Shown here one piece after another: positions 41,898 through 53,589 of a stretch of DNA of 64,000 bases; positions within the stretch are counted from its first letter, which is position 1, and each line of letters begins with the position of its first letter. The stretch is taken from positions 16,222,524 to 16,286,523 of the forward strand of contig OX637343.1 of the NCBI GenBank assembly GCA_951799405.1. Direction: 5' to 3'. A model generated the notes under the pieces. The model saw only the letters and a program-made list of their open reading frames with translations. It was not told the origin of the DNA and made no database searches. This stretch comes from Agapetus fuscipes. Its lineage: Eukaryota; Arthropoda; Insecta; Trichoptera; Glossosomatidae. A program made the translations under genes and the position numbers.

Positions 41898-42609
41898 ATA
41901 TAAAGGTAGAATCCTCAAAACTGAGCCAAGTTTGTACAGCATGAAAAATCAGACTGTCAATGATTTTAAAACTTTTACTGGTATCTACTTTGTTGATCAA
42001 AGCGCATTTTATTTTGTTCCAATTTTAATAAAAAAAAAAACTATTTGTTTTTTTGTAGAAATTTTGTTTCATTTCAGTGTCGTCTGTTCAGGGGGTGATT
42101 TCCAGTAATGAAAACCCTACCAGCACCCCAACTTTACTTTTCATCTCACCCATAGCGCTACCAAAAAAACGTATCGAATCTAAAACAGCTCCTCTAGTGG
42201 GTGTATTAATTTCTTAGAAATTTTAGTAAAACGCTTTGCTTGAGTTTAAACATAATACTTTGTATGTGGGTACAGGCAAACAATTACACAGAGCCTACGG
42301 GTCTGCGAGATTACTGCAAACCAAAAATATGTACAATGCATTATAATATCCTGGAAGCATAACATAAATTTGTGCATTCCATATTATGCAACAGACCATT
42401 GTTATTTTAATTATTTGCAAACTTTTGCCGATGGTATCCCTGTGGTAGAGAAAGAATTGCAGGTTAGATATTATATTCATTTACAGTACAAATTTTCTTT
42501 TAGAATGATGCTCTTGATTGCACAGAGCACACAAAATATTAGTTGTTATGGTTTTATTTGGGTTCTTTTTTATTAAACTGCGATTTATTTTGCACTATAA
42601 CGGTTTATA
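41898..42609. other. No gene seen
   Basis: AT-rich; no supported feature. Confidence 0.4.
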
Positions 42610-42920
42610 ATGTACTGATTACTTTTCTTGCTCTTCTTATATCGACTTAGAGTCACAATGTTTAAAGTGACTCTGATTTTCCACAATTGCGGTTCATATT
42701 TATACCGTTCATATGGACGTTTCTCATGTATTTCAGATTATTATATAGTGATTGTTCTACAGACACACACACAGCGTGCTTAGGATCACGTACCAACACT
42801 CCCATAATGGATCATTCCAGAGCAGGCTACCACCATCCATTGCATCATTATACTAGCTGTTTTTTACTACTCCAGTTACGCACACCAACAAACTACGTGC
42901 CTAGGTACATGTAAACAAAA
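42610..42920 (+). repeat. Candidate LTR (third family)
   Basis: Shares ordered blocks with 51049-51296: TTATATCGACTTAGAGTCA, GTGACTCTG, CTACGTGCCTAGGTACATGT and TAGTTTGT.ACA at the 3' end. Target duplication unclear. Confidence 0.5.
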
Positions 42921-42924
42921 ATCC

Positions 42925-43195
42925 ATAGTTTGTAACAATATTTTCAAAAATAATCTTCGCCATATTGGAAAATTCACCAAAAAGTCCATCCCCAAAAGGT
43001 CCGTCCAGTCTTGCAACGATTGGGTCTTACTAATAAATTGGCACTTTGTAGCAATGACCAAGCTCGTAAACATCTAGCTGACAGGTAGCTCAGTTGGTAG
43101 CATTTTTTCAATCCATGTCAAAAGCTAGGGTGTGCTTCTCACCGAGGCGAGGGTGTCAGAATTTTTTTTCCATTTCGGTGTTGATCTCAAACCCA
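42925..43195 (+). repeat. Dimeric SINE1-SINE2 (diverged)
   Basis: SINE1 body to AAGCTCGTAAACATC, then a SINE2 head (CAGGTAGCTCAGTTGGTAGC) and GGTGTCAGAATTTTTTTTCC. It is the fourth instance of the same junction. Confidence 0.65.
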
Positions 43196-43575
43196 AATAA
43201 ATTGTACAGTGGACTGCACATGACTTTATAGCACAAAATAAGGTTGCATTCAGATCATCTTCAAATTTCATAACAAAATATTTATTATTGAATGTGATCT
43301 AACGTAAATTTTCAGGTTGGCGCCAGGCCGGTCGGCTCATCAAAATTTGTGGTTATCAATTCCCTAAATCCAAAAATTGGTGTTTCTGCCATCAGTAGCT
43401 TAGGCTGGAACATACATACATACATACATATACGGACGGACGGACAGCTTCGACACATTAGTTTTTTGGCATGTCCTGGTGCAGGACAACTCATTTCCGT
43501 CAAAAAACCCCATTTTTTTATCCGACTAATACAATACTTTATAACAGGACCTTTGGACTGCTAAGTTCTTACACA
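43196..43575 (-). repeat. Deleted copy of the 48.5-50.9 kb inverted-repeat element
   Basis: On the minus strand it matches about 48664-48970 (GCAGTCC.AAGG.CTGTTATAAAG, CCTGCACCAGGACATGC, CCAATTTTTGGATTTAG) and then jumps to the right-end block GCAGTCCACTGTACAATTT. It carries (CCGT)3 where the large copy has about 15 units. Confidence 0.7.
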
Positions 43576-43619
43576 AAAATTATAAAAATTAAAAAGAAAA
43601 TGCTATCATAGGCTCCTTG

Positions 43620-43862
43620 TTCCTTGACTAATAGATTGGTATGAAGTTGACATTCATGCTGTAAAAACTTGTTTCACTTTTCAATGCCAATGTTGCTCCA
43701 GTTTCATGAAAGGACGGCAAGAGTTGCAAGGTGCATGTTCATGTAGTTTTTTTTGTGCTTTTAAGCGATCATGCAGCATGCGTATGCGTGAACTTACACG
43801 TGCCTGCCTGTGGACGTGCATTGAGGGATAAGTCATAAATTTTAACATATTGTATTAACCTA
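43620..43862 (+). repeat. Family A copy
   Basis: TTCCTTGACTAATAGATTGG start and full-length body, diverged. Confidence 0.75.
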
Positions 43863-44345
43863 AATTCCGTGTTAGGGCCGAGGGAGTCGAGTCGCTTTTC
43901 TTGACTAGCGTAGAACTGCCCTCTCCTTTACGAATCCATTAATAGTAATAACAACAAAAATAATAATTATCCATTCCAGAAGTCATGTGGAGGGTGCAAT
44001 ACATGACCAGCAATAAAAAAAAAAAAAGCAATAGAAAAGCACATGGAAGAAAAATACAAAAATGCCAAAAATACAAAAATCTAGAAATACACAAAAAAAA
44101 CAATATATTTAATTAAACAGATAAAATAGAAAGGTAAAATAATACTTTTAAAAGGAAGCATCTCAGATTATATGATAAAAAATACTGTTCAAAGAGGTCT
44201 AGGTTTACCTAATAAAATAAAGAAATTGGAAATAAGGAGAACACAAGCAGGAACTCCTCATTTATCAAAGCTTTAAGGGTTAAATATCCCAACACCTCCA
44301 TCAGACATATCAAGTAGGGCCAACATTTAAGCCTCTATCTCTACA
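43863..44345. other. No gene; AT-rich
   Basis: A short (AAT)-rich stretch near 43950 and A-rich sequence near 44010-44100. Nothing assignable. Confidence 0.35.
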
Positions 44346-44561
44346 ATTTATCCTCGCTCGGAGATGTGATCTTGGAATGCCTGTGTATTTCTTTTTCATA
44401 CGTGATGCGATGCTGGAATGCTGGTGTTTTATTTTCATGTGTGATATGATCTTGGGAAGCTTTTATGTATTTCATACAGGCTAGTATAATCTTGATTTTT
44501 TTTTAAATCATCGGTTTTTTGATTTTGGAATGCTAGTTAAACAAATAACGCAACCAAGCTA

Positions 44562-44815
44562 TTTCCTTGACTTAAACGTTGGTATAAGGCTGACCACTCA
44601 TACTTTAAAAAAATGTTAGCCAATTTCACCCCGTTTCAGGTAAGGTCGGCAAAGTTGCAGGTTTAATGTTTATTTGAGGTTTGGATTAAAAATTTTAAGT
44701 AAACATTTAGCATATTTGTAAGCGCGAACTTACACTCTGCCTGTTTTTGGGAATGCATTTGATATGAGTTTTGAATGTTAATATATCTTTGCAACTTAGA
44801 TTACAGATTATTATA
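44562..44815 (+). repeat. Family A copy
   Basis: TTTCCTTGACTTAAACGTTGG to GCAACTTAGATTACAGATTA. Confidence 0.78.
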
Positions 44816-44821
44816 TAGAAG

Positions 44822-45150
44822 CTACACATATAATGTAACATTTTGCTGCGTTCTCCTTGAAAGGGTTGCACCTATTTATACGAAGTGAACCTATTTATTT
44901 TTAGGGGTGAAGGGGCCGACCTTATGCCAAGCAACTTAGTTGATTTAGAGGTTTCTAAGCTCCCAGCCAAGGGGGCTGGTATTTATTACTTGTGAAGGTT
45001 GAATAAACCTTGCCGGTATTATATTTCTTAGTTTGAAAATAGCACCAAAATAGGAAACCATTTCTGACACCTTCGCCTCGGTGGGATTTCAACCCGAGGT
45101 CTCAGCATGGAATGCAAGCACTCTACAAAGTGAGCTATCGACGGGACAGG
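44822..45150 (-). repeat. SINE2 copy, near full length
   Basis: Minus strand head GTCGATAGCTCACTTTGTAGAG, B-box GGTTGAAATCCC, to GTTACATTATATGTGTAGC. Confidence 0.8.
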
Positions 45151-45184
45151 ATTGTTAATATTATGGGGATTTTCTCTACTTTAT

Positions 45185-45510
45185 TGATTTTAAAATTCTT
45201 TTCAAACGTGAAAGTTAAGATACAAAAAAAAATTTGATGAGATGGTTTGGGCATGTGGAAAGAATGAATGATGATAGACTAACAAAGTATGTATACAAAT
45301 AAAGTGTGAAAGGAAAAAGAGGAAAGGGACGACCGAGAAAAGTATGGAGTGATCAGATTGTGGAGATTGTGAAAGAATGGGATATACAAAGTGAGCGTAA
45401 AAGAAGAAAATGCATGAAAAAGGTGATGGATATGAATGAATTGAAAGAGGTATGCAAGGATAGGAATAAATGGAGAAAGCTCTGCAGAGACTCTGGCCAC
45501 TCCTATCGGA
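45185..45510 (+). pseudogene. RTE-like LINE C-terminal fragment
   Basis: Frames read MRWFGHVERMND and then KGRGRPRKVWSDQIVEIVKEWDIQ...ELKEVCKDRNKWRKLC; one frameshift/stop lies near 45300. Same LINE as 21290 and 57655. Confidence 0.72.
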
Positions 45511-45752
45511 ATGGCGACAGAGCTACAGTTACAGTCTATGATCTTGGAACGCTTGTGTTTTGTTTATCCAAGATATGATCTTGGAATGATTGTGTTTTTG
45601 TTTCATACGTAAAATAATTTTGGAATCATTTTGTTTTTGTTTTATACGTGATATGATCTTGAAATGGTCGCGTTTTTGTTTCATACATCATATACAATAT
45701 ACATGCTATGATCATGGAATGCTTGTGTTTTTTTGTACGTGAATGTACACGG

Positions 45753-46570
45753 ACAGAATTTTTTTGTCCCGCTAAAAAATAAAAAAAATTACAAAGTCAT
45801 TTTTTACACTGCGCACATAATGCGGGATCGCAATTCACTTTTGTGATTTGTATGTTTTTCTATGTTTTTCAGTGTTAGTGTTTTTTAATGATTTAATTTT
45901 TTGTGTTCTGAAAATACAAAGCTTAATTTTTGAAGTACAAACGTCAATTTGGAATTGCGTTTGAATAATTCGTCAAATTAAAATTGCATATTTATATTAC
46001 CTATCCTCTGAAAAATGATATTTATGAATTCGGTATCTGGAACCTTTTTATTTTCACAGACTAAAGCAACCTTAGTCTTATATTTTTCTTAGCAGCTAAG
46101 TTGACTTATTCTTATTGGCCTGGATTCTAAAATATATACAAATCATGATGATTTTGGATTCGGCTCAATCTGATATTAGGGTAGATAATATAAGATAGAT
46201 AATGAAAGAAGGTAGATCTGAAACGTGTTCTAAAAAGTTTTTGATTTGAACTGGGTATCTCGAAATAATGCAAATAACCCAAGCAATCTTAGCACTAATA
46301 CAAATTACCTTACCAAATAATCAAAGCAATATTGCTCCCTTCAATCTTCCACATTTCAACGCCTCTCCTTCCCCATCATCACTCTCCTCTGCCACCCAAT
46401 ATTTTCCGAGTCATTCCTCTCTAATACGTCATTAACCCTTCGCCTAATTTTCTTATCAGGCTTCCATTGGACGCGCACATCTAAGATAAAGAGTCCATCA
46501 AACTGTAAGACTTGGTACTGTAGAAATTATTGCTCGGTTCATCAAACAAAAATTAACGGTGAAGCTTGGT
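45753..46570. other. No gene seen
   Basis: AT-rich, no supported ORF, no recognised repeat. Confidence 0.4.
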
Positions 46571-46790
46571 GACATAAAAAATCGCAACTATGCTACACTT
46601 AAAATGTAATTTCTTGCCTGCGTTATAATAATAATAATAATCATAATAATGTCCTTTATTTCCATACAAATTTACAGTTGCCAAACCAATACATTTGACG
46701 GACAATATACATACATGATAAACACTTGTAAACAACATTACACATAAGACACGGATGTACACAGTTCACTACACATAGCTAGAGATGACA
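46571..46790 (-). repeat. SINE2 end scrap plus (AAT)n and unassigned sequence
   Basis: GCAACTATGCTACACTTAAAATGTAA and TTGCCTGCGTTAT, then (AAT)n at 46626-46645. The rest resembles a LINE 3' UTR but cannot be assigned. Confidence 0.45.
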
Positions 46791-46792
46791 CC

Positions 46793-46965
46793 TCTATAAT
46801 CTATAATCTAAGCTGCAAGGATATGTTAACATTTAAGGCTCATATGAATTGCATGCCTACAGACAGGCACATGTAGGTTTGCGCCTACACATTCTGCATG
46901 TGTGCATACAAATAAAGAAAACCTCACATGGACATAAACCTTGCAACTCCTGCCGTCTAGATAAA
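46793..46965 (-). repeat. Family A copy, 5' part missing
   Basis: (CTATAAT)n tail, GGCACATGTAGGTTTGCGCC and AACCTTGCAACTCCTGCCG. It shows the uninterrupted target into which the 10357 LINE was inserted. Confidence 0.78.
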
Positions 46966-47189
46966 CGAAAAATGACTTATGGAATAATGGAATATTCCAT
47001 TCAACATCCTCATTGCACAGTGGATTCCATCATGCAGCATCACATTTGTTTTGGTAGATGGGAGGTAAAAGAGAGGATGGCTGCGCACTAGGGAGTAGTG
47101 GTTGGGAGCATAGAAATTTATTTTGCTTAAACGCGTGGGATTATGGATGTGACCATGTAGGAGTAGGAAAAAATGTTTGAGGAGATAGA

Positions 47190-47355
47190 TGGACCGACTA
47201 TTATAATATAATCCTCGAAATGGGGTCGCATGTGGCGATTTGGGAACGATTTATTTTTACGGGTAAGTAGGCCAACCTCACACCAACCACTTTTAGTTCA
47301 AGTAGGGGTTTCCTAGCTCCCAGGGGGGCTGGTTCTCATTTCTTGTGAAGGCTAC
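47190..47355 (-). repeat. SINE2 fragment
   Basis: GGGGTCGCATGTGGCGATTT ... CTCATTTCTTGTGAAGGCT. Confidence 0.7.
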
Positions 47356-47391
47356 ACGTACTACGTAGGTATGCATAGTTCGTAACAATAA
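47352..47391 (+). repeat. 3' end scrap of the third LTR family
   Basis: ACTACGTAGGTATGCATAGTTCGTAACA matches the 3' ends at 42910 and 51290. Confidence 0.45.
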
Positions 47392-47399
47392 GGCACATT

Positions 47400-47781
47400 G
47401 GTCCAGTACACATATGTGTCTATACCGAAAAATGCTTCTGATATCTTGGCGTGATCGAGTCACAAATGAAGAAGTCCTTCAACGAATGCGCACTACAAAG
47501 GAGCTCCTGCCTAACATTAAGCAGAGAAAGCTAATGTACTTCGGTCAAATTATGAGAAATGAGAAGTACCGTCTCCTTCATCTTATCATTCAGGGTTAGA
47601 TTGAGGGGAGAACATCTCAGGGACGCCGAAGGACATCGTGGCTGAAGAACCTTTGACAGGGGTTCGGCAGAAGCACCAAGTCTCTGTTTCGAGCCGCAGC
47701 ATCAAAAATCAAAATAGCTATGATGATCGCCGATCTTCGTTAGAAGTGGCACAAGAAGAAGAAGAAGGTCCAGTACACATA
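47400..47781 (+). mobile_element. LINE fragment with 15-bp target duplication
   Basis: GGTCCAGTACACATA occurs at 47400-47414 and 47767-47781. Between them an RTE/I-type C-terminal frame reads ISWRDRVTNEEVLQRM...RKLMYFGQIMRNEKYRLLHLIIQG, continues with two stops, and ends in a (GAA)n tail. The host sequence is a family B scrap. Confidence 0.8.
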
Positions 47782-47810
47782 CAAACATTGCTTATGTGAA
47801 ATTACCTCTG

Positions 47811-48262
47811 AATGGGAAGGTTGTGGGTTCGATTCCCGGCGGAGCACAAAAAATATACCATTTATATTTTCAAATTTGCTCTTCGCTGGGTTGAAAAATT
47901 CATAAAACCTTTACCTATGACCGGTCACCAAAGATCCATCCAGCCTTACAGCAACTGGGTCTTGCTTGAGAATTGGCGCTTTGTAGCGACAGCGATCAAG
48001 CTCGTAAAAAGGTCGATAGCTCAATTGGAAGAATGCTTGCATTCCATGCCGAGAGCAAGGGTTCGATCTCAAAGGTTTACTCAGCCTTCACAAGAAATGA
48101 GAGCCAGCCCCCCCGGGTGCTGGGAAACCCCCACTTCAACTGAAAGTGGTTGGTGTGAGGCTGGCCCCCTTACCTGTAAAAAAAATAGGTCCCGAAGCGC
48201 CACATGCGACCCCTTCGGGGAAACGCAGGCAAGAAGTTACACTATATGTGTAGCTTAGTTGC
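47811..48262 (+). repeat. Dimeric SINE1-SINE2, best preserved
   Basis: Begins inside the SINE1 head (GGTTGTGGGTTCGATTCCC), body to AGCTCGTAAAAA, SINE2 head (GGTCGATAGCTCAATTGG), the ACTTCAACTGAAAGTGG block, CCCTTCGGGGAAACGCAGGC and GTTACACTATATGTGTAGC. Confidence 0.85.
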
Positions 48263-48518
48263 GTTTTATGGGCATAAGACAAACAAGCACTAAGGAGATG
48301 AGTGTACTTGTATTTAATGCGTGCGTTTTCGGTGTTTCGACAGAAATGAGAAAAAGTTTTTCTTTGCGGCCCGTAACTAGCGAACAAATAGGTGGCAAAT
48401 AAATTGTTAAAATGGGACCGTTAACGTCTTTTGTGCAAAGAAAACGTTAAATTGCGAATTCCTTTTTGCGTTATTGTATTCGACAGTAAGGTAGGAGAGT
48501 ATAACGATATGTCTGTAG

Positions 48519-50878
48519 CAGTGGCGAAGGGTGCCATACAAGCCGGTTCCCATCGGTTTCCCGTTTAAAATGAGGCAAAAATGATAATAAATTAGACTGC
48601 ATGGTTTCAATGGGGAAGAAATACGTATTGTTTCTTTGGGTTTAAATGTATTTTTTACTTTATAGCAGTCCGAAGGACTGTTATAAAGTATTGTATTCGT
48701 CCGAAAAAAAAAAAATGAGGTTTCAACGGAAATGAGTTGTCCTGCACCAGGACATGCAAAAAAACCTAATTTGTCGAACCTGTCCGTCCGTCCGTCCGTC
48801 CGTCCGTCCGTCCGTCCGTCCGTCCGTCCGTCCGTCCGTCCGTATGGATGTATGTATGTCCCAGCCGGAACTACTAATCGCAGAGTCACCAATTTTTGGA
48901 TTTAGAGAATTGACAACCACAGATTTTGATGGGCTGACCGGCATGGCACCAACCTGAAAATTCAAGATGGCTGCCATACAAAAAAAGCATAAAATTGCAC
49001 TTTTCTCAAAAACGGCTCTAACGATTTTCTTTCAAATTTCAGTGTGGTCGTTGCTTAAATTGTCGCGAAGAAAATTTGTTATGGCAACACTCTTCCCAAC
49101 CTGCGTCTATGAGTTGCTATATGAAAGAAAAAAACGATTGTGATTATCTCGGAAATGGCTGGGTTGACAAAAAAAAAATGTTCTACAATATTACGCGCAA
49201 TATTAATTTGTACAAAAATTTAAAGAAAACTTTAAATTTTATTTTACCTAAAGTACCGTTTACACGATCTCAAAATTTTCATCGAAAATATTAAAAAGAC
49301 CCATAAAAACGCAATTTTGTAAAACTTTTTTTAAGTTCACAGAAAAGAAAAATTTATAAACTTCTTTGCACTATAATTTGTTTTTCACTATTATGAGAAT
49401 TCAAGATGGCTTCCAAAGAGGAGAAAACTTCAAATGCGATTTTCTCAAAATCGGCTCGAGCGATTTTTTTTAAATTTTCAGTGAAGTAGTTGCTTGATAC
49501 ATTCTTACCAAATTTAGTTATGGCAACATTTTTGCTAATCTGCGTCTATGAGTTGCCATATGAAAAAAATAAACAATTGTGATTTTCTCAGAAGTGAAAG
49601 CGTGGACAAAAAAATAATGTTCTGTAATATTATACGTAACATCAAATTCTATATAAAAATTAAATTAAATTTGTGAAAATAAAATCATAAAGGGCCGTTT
49701 ACATGATATCAAAAATTGAAATTAAAAGGCTACAAAAACCCATCAGAACGCAAAAAACTTTTATGTTTCTTAAATTTATCAGAAAAAACTTTGTTATCAC
49801 TATAATTCATAGTGAAACATTTTTTAAATTTTAGAAAATTCAAGATGGCTTCCGAACAGCTGAAAATTTCAAATGAGATTTTCTCAAAAACGGCTCGAAC
49901 GATTTTCTTTATTTTTTTTTCATAATCGTAATTATAATACTGCTATGTAACAACAATAACCATTGCCTCATAATTTTCTTTGTTTTGGGGGTTGCCATAC
50001 AAGAGAAAAAAATAATTTAAAATTTCTCGGCAGAGAAAGGGTTAACTAAAAAATAATGTTCGACAATTGAAAAGCTTTTATATATACCTACATACATGAA
50101 TCATTACTTTTTTCAAAAAAATATTATAAAGTATAGCCACCATACAAAGTGACAAATTTTCATACAAAAAATTATTGTAATATTTTTGGTAGCAAAACGT
50201 CTAATACCCATTAATAAACCTACATAACAATTCGCTCAATCAATTGCTATATTACAACAATAAGCATTGCCTCTTAATACTCTTTGTTTTGGGGGTTGCC
50301 ATACAAGAGAAAACAATATTTTAAATTTTCCCGGCAGAGAACGGGTTAACTAAAAAATAATGTTCTACAATTGAAAAGCTCTTATATATACCTACATACA
50401 TTTATCATTACTTTTTTCAAATAAATATTATAAGTTGTAGCCACCATACAAAGTGACAAATTTTAATACAAAAATAATTGTAATATTCTTGGTACTAAAA
50501 CGCCTAATATGAAATACTAGGCTACGAGTCTTAAAATCTAGTAAGTTGCACCCATATCAATCATAACTGTCCAAAATATCAATGAAAAGTATAGGTACCC
50601 ACCAAACAAAGTGTTAGTTTTGATACAAACGGGATCAATGATAATACTGCAAAAAGACGATTGCTTAAAAAGATTAGCTTCATTACTTACACACAACTAA
50701 ATGTTTTGTTCTGAAAATTGGCTATGACCTAAAACATGACCGTATTTTGTGCTATAAAGTCCTGTGCAGTCCACTGTACAATTTATTTACTTTGTGCCTA
50801 TATTTTTTAACTACTTTGTTGCCTCATTTTAAAAGGGAAGCCGATGGGAATCGAGTTGAATGGCACCCTTCGTCACTG
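48519..50878. mobile_element. 2.36-kb non-coding element with ~60-bp terminal inverted repeats
   Basis: CAGTGGCGAAGGGTGCCAT at the left is mirrored by ATGGCACCCTTCGTCACTG at the right. The inverted similarity runs ~60 bp, through CCCATCGG.TTCCC.TTTAAAATGAGGCAA. Inside are a (TCCG)n run and two sets of diverged tandem repeats (units starting near 48958, 49392 and 49838, and near 49935 and 50236). No transposase ORF and no clear target duplication. Confidence 0.78.
48780..48841. repeat. (TCCG)n microsatellite
   Basis: About 15 uninterrupted TCCG units inside the inverted-repeat element. The apparent ORFs across it are artefacts of the repeat. Confidence 0.95.
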
Positions 50879-51048
50879 TTAGATTGCTTTGTAGGGGAAA
50901 AAAGGGGGTTTTTAAATGATACATATACCTAGAGGTTTTTTGGTTCGAAAAATATAAAGCTCTAAAATATGGTCATGATTTTGCCGGTGTTATTAATTTT
51001 AATCAAACTGAAATTTTTTTATTGAAAAATATTTTTTTATGCTTATAA

Positions 51049-51296
51049 TGTCCGACTCTGCTTATATCGGCTTCGAGTCAAAATGTTTCAAGCGACTCTG
51101 GCTCTCCGCAGAATCCCTGCTCGTATATAAAGGTATGAAAAAGACGATTCTTGCGTGTTCGAGATTATTCTATAGTGGATTGTACCAGAGTAGACTACTA
51201 GCATCTATTTCACTAGTTGTTTGACACTATTCCAGTTACACACCAGCAAACTACGTGCCTAGGTACATGTACACGCAGACTTATAGTTTGTCACAA
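51049..51296 (+). repeat. Candidate LTR (third family)
   Basis: TGTCCGACTCTGCTTATATCGG to TAGTTTGTCACA, with a TATATAAAGG box near 51125. Matches 42610-42920 over its length. No internal region nearby. Confidence 0.5.
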
Positions 51297-51309
51297 TATC
51301 TTCCTCATC

Positions 51310-51500
51310 AGAATGAAATCACAAGAAATGATTACCAGCCCCCTGGGAAAATGGGAAACCTCCACTTCAACTGAAAGTGGTTGGTGTGAGACCGGCCACC
51401 TAACCCGTGAAAATAAATAGGTCACGAATTCCCATATGCGACCTCTTCGGGGATAACGCAGGCCAGAAGTTACACTATATTGTTGCTTTGTTGCGAGGAA
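51310..51500 (+). repeat. SINE2 fragment
   Basis: CACAAGAAATGATTACCAGC ... CTTCGGGGATAACGCAGGCC ... GTTACACTATATTG. Confidence 0.75.
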
Positions 51501-52138
51501 AATTTCAAGTATGTTTTTACTTTTTTCTATCAACAAAAGAAGTAAGTATAAAAAATGAAAAAAACAATCAAAAAAGTTTGATGAACAACAGAAAAAAAAT
51601 TGTTAAACAAAAAGTGGAGACATAATTTTTTTTTATAATTTTATGTTTTGTCAGCACTAAAAAAATACCTTGTTTTGGATACGAAAAATTCTTGAAATTT
51701 TTACCTGAGCATCTCAATATTTACGACGTATTTTTATATCTTATGATATTTTTCATACACAATACCTGGCGGGGTATTATTATAAATATTTTGCAGGGCC
51801 CCCCGCCTTGAGTCGGTCTGCCGTAAACGTTTTATGGACGCTCCCTTGCGGCGTACAAAGAGGCAGTAAAATTTAACGATTAATTTTGCACAGCCCTGAA
51901 AACTTGCTGTGAACTCTACCGGTGTTGACAAAACGAAAAACATGTTTATTTGTTTTGTTTTTTTTTGCAATGTTTGAAGAAGCCAAAAACTTATGGTGAA
52001 TAATGAAAATAAAGTTAAATCAATTCAGCATTTTTAATATTTTTAAGGGTTTGGTGGTTTATACAGTGAAAGTCCATTGGATATTAATCAAATTAAAAAG
52101 TTCCAATTCACTTTTTACAATTTTATTTCTGTCTAGCA
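51501..52138. other. No gene seen
   Basis: AT-rich; no supported feature. Confidence 0.4.
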
Positions 52139-52172
52139 CTTTCGCCTACAAGGCATCATCAGGGCATTGTCC
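52139..52172 (-). ncRNA. Hammerhead-like motif, partial
   Basis: Minus strand CTGATGA, stem II GCCT/AGGC and GAAAG. The canonical CTGATGA is intact but stems I and III are not convincing. Confidence 0.4.
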
Positions 52173-52611
52173 TGATTGTCAATCAAATCAATTCATATAT
52201 ATACAGTTTTTTGTATAAAACTCAAAAGATTAAAAACAGTGTAACATAAAATATTTCTTAATTCTTTAATGTTGTATAGATACAAAGATCAACAATGATT
52301 TTTCACCGTGTGAATACACAAACCATACAATTTATAAGTAATTTTTCACAGTTATATTCATTACTTTTTCATTCTAACACTTAACACTTTCATGACTTTT
52401 AGAATCTAGAATATGAAGAATAAAGATGTTAAAAAAATAATTGAAAAATGTTTTTCCTAAGTGGATGTTTTGCATGTAATTTTGTCAAAAAAAATAGCTT
52501 TGAAAATGCATTTAATCAAAAAATACTCTCGTATGAATACAAACGATTTAAAAAATTATTTTCTTACTAATGATATAGTAGACGGTTTTTGAAAACATCA
52601 AAAGGAAACCT
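52173..52611. other. No gene seen
   Basis: AT-rich; no supported feature. Confidence 0.4.
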
Positions 52612-52945
52612 CTGGAGCTGGGAAACCCCCACTTCAATGATGATGATGAGTTGATGATTTCTTTATAGCGCCGTTTCGTGATGTAGTCACTCCAAGGGTG
52701 CTTGTGCAAACGATGCCAGAAATTTGCTTGCCTTCAGTGGATTCCGGAATTTTTCATGGTCCTCTAGCTCTCTCACATGATGTGGCAAGTGGTTCCAGGC
52801 CAGAGGACCAGCAATTGCAAATGCACACTCTCCTTCAACTGAAGTGGTTGGTTTAAGGCCCTCCCCCGTACATGTAAAAAATAAATAGGATCTACTTGCC
52901 ACATGCAAAAAGCTTTGGGGATAACGCGGCAAAAAGTTAACAATC
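52612..52945 (+). repeat. SINE2 fragment split by a CR1/L2-like LINE
   Basis: GAGCTGGGAAACCCCCACTTCAA is interrupted and resumes CTTCAACTGAAGTGGTTGG to GGGGATAACGCGGC. Confidence 0.8.
52638..52832 (-). pseudogene. CR1/L2-like LINE 3' fragment
   Basis: Minus strand ECAFAIAGPLAWNHLPHHVREL...ASFAQAPLE, then a 3' hairpin (AGCACC/GGCGCT with inner GTGA/TCAC) and a (CATCAT) tail. CTTCAA target duplications at 52632-52637 and 52833-52838. Confidence 0.8.
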
Positions 52946-53589
52946 AATTTATCTTAGAAAATAATTAATGAAATAATTGAAATAAATAAGGTATAATCTC
53001 TCTGAAAAATAATTTAAAATGATCCATAGAAATTTCAATTACATTTTTCAAATTTTTGCATTAAGTATTTAAAAAAAAACGTGTTAATAATAAATGGAAT
53101 AGAGTTCACAATAAGTTTTCTGTAGCCGACATCAAAGGTGAAAAGCATAACGCTCAAGCTCACTCATTTCGTCTCGCTCTTTTGAGTGACGACAACTTAC
53201 TTTTTCTCTGGCCAGAGAGAGACGACGACCGTGTCGAGTTTCGTCGACAATTCATTTTTTTAAACACGTAATAATTTTACGCACAGCTTAAAAAAAACTC
53301 CCTGTCGCGTTATTTACAAAGACATTATTATAATTTTTATTTATTTCTGGAAATATTTTTATAGCCCTGGCACATAACGCAAGTTTTTATTTGATTTTCT
53401 GAACGTTTTTCTTTCAAGTTTCAATCAGTTTTAGAACTTTTTTCCGCCTAGAAATTTGGATTTGGCTAGGACATACCTAGTCGTTTTTCAAATGATATCC
53501 TTACAATATATATTGTTAGCCTAGTTTTTTTTGCCACACATCAGAAGGTTTGATAATTTTTTTGATTGAATAAAACATATTTGTGGATT
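52946..53589. other. No gene seen
   Basis: AT-rich; no supported feature. Confidence 0.4.

Larger units (their letters stand above)
44350..45752 (+). repeat. Minisatellite (~42-bp unit) split by nested insertions
   Basis: 44350-44536 (about 4 units) and 45538-45752 (about 5 units) both repeat GATATGATCTTGGAATGC.TGTGTTTTTGTTTCATACGT-like units. Family A, SINE2 and an RTE fragment lie between them. Confidence 0.65.

Noticed and set aside
48780..48841. CRISPR-like array or coding repeat over (TCCG)n
   Set aside because: A pure tetranucleotide microsatellite without spacers; the translated SVRP/TDGR repeats are artefacts.
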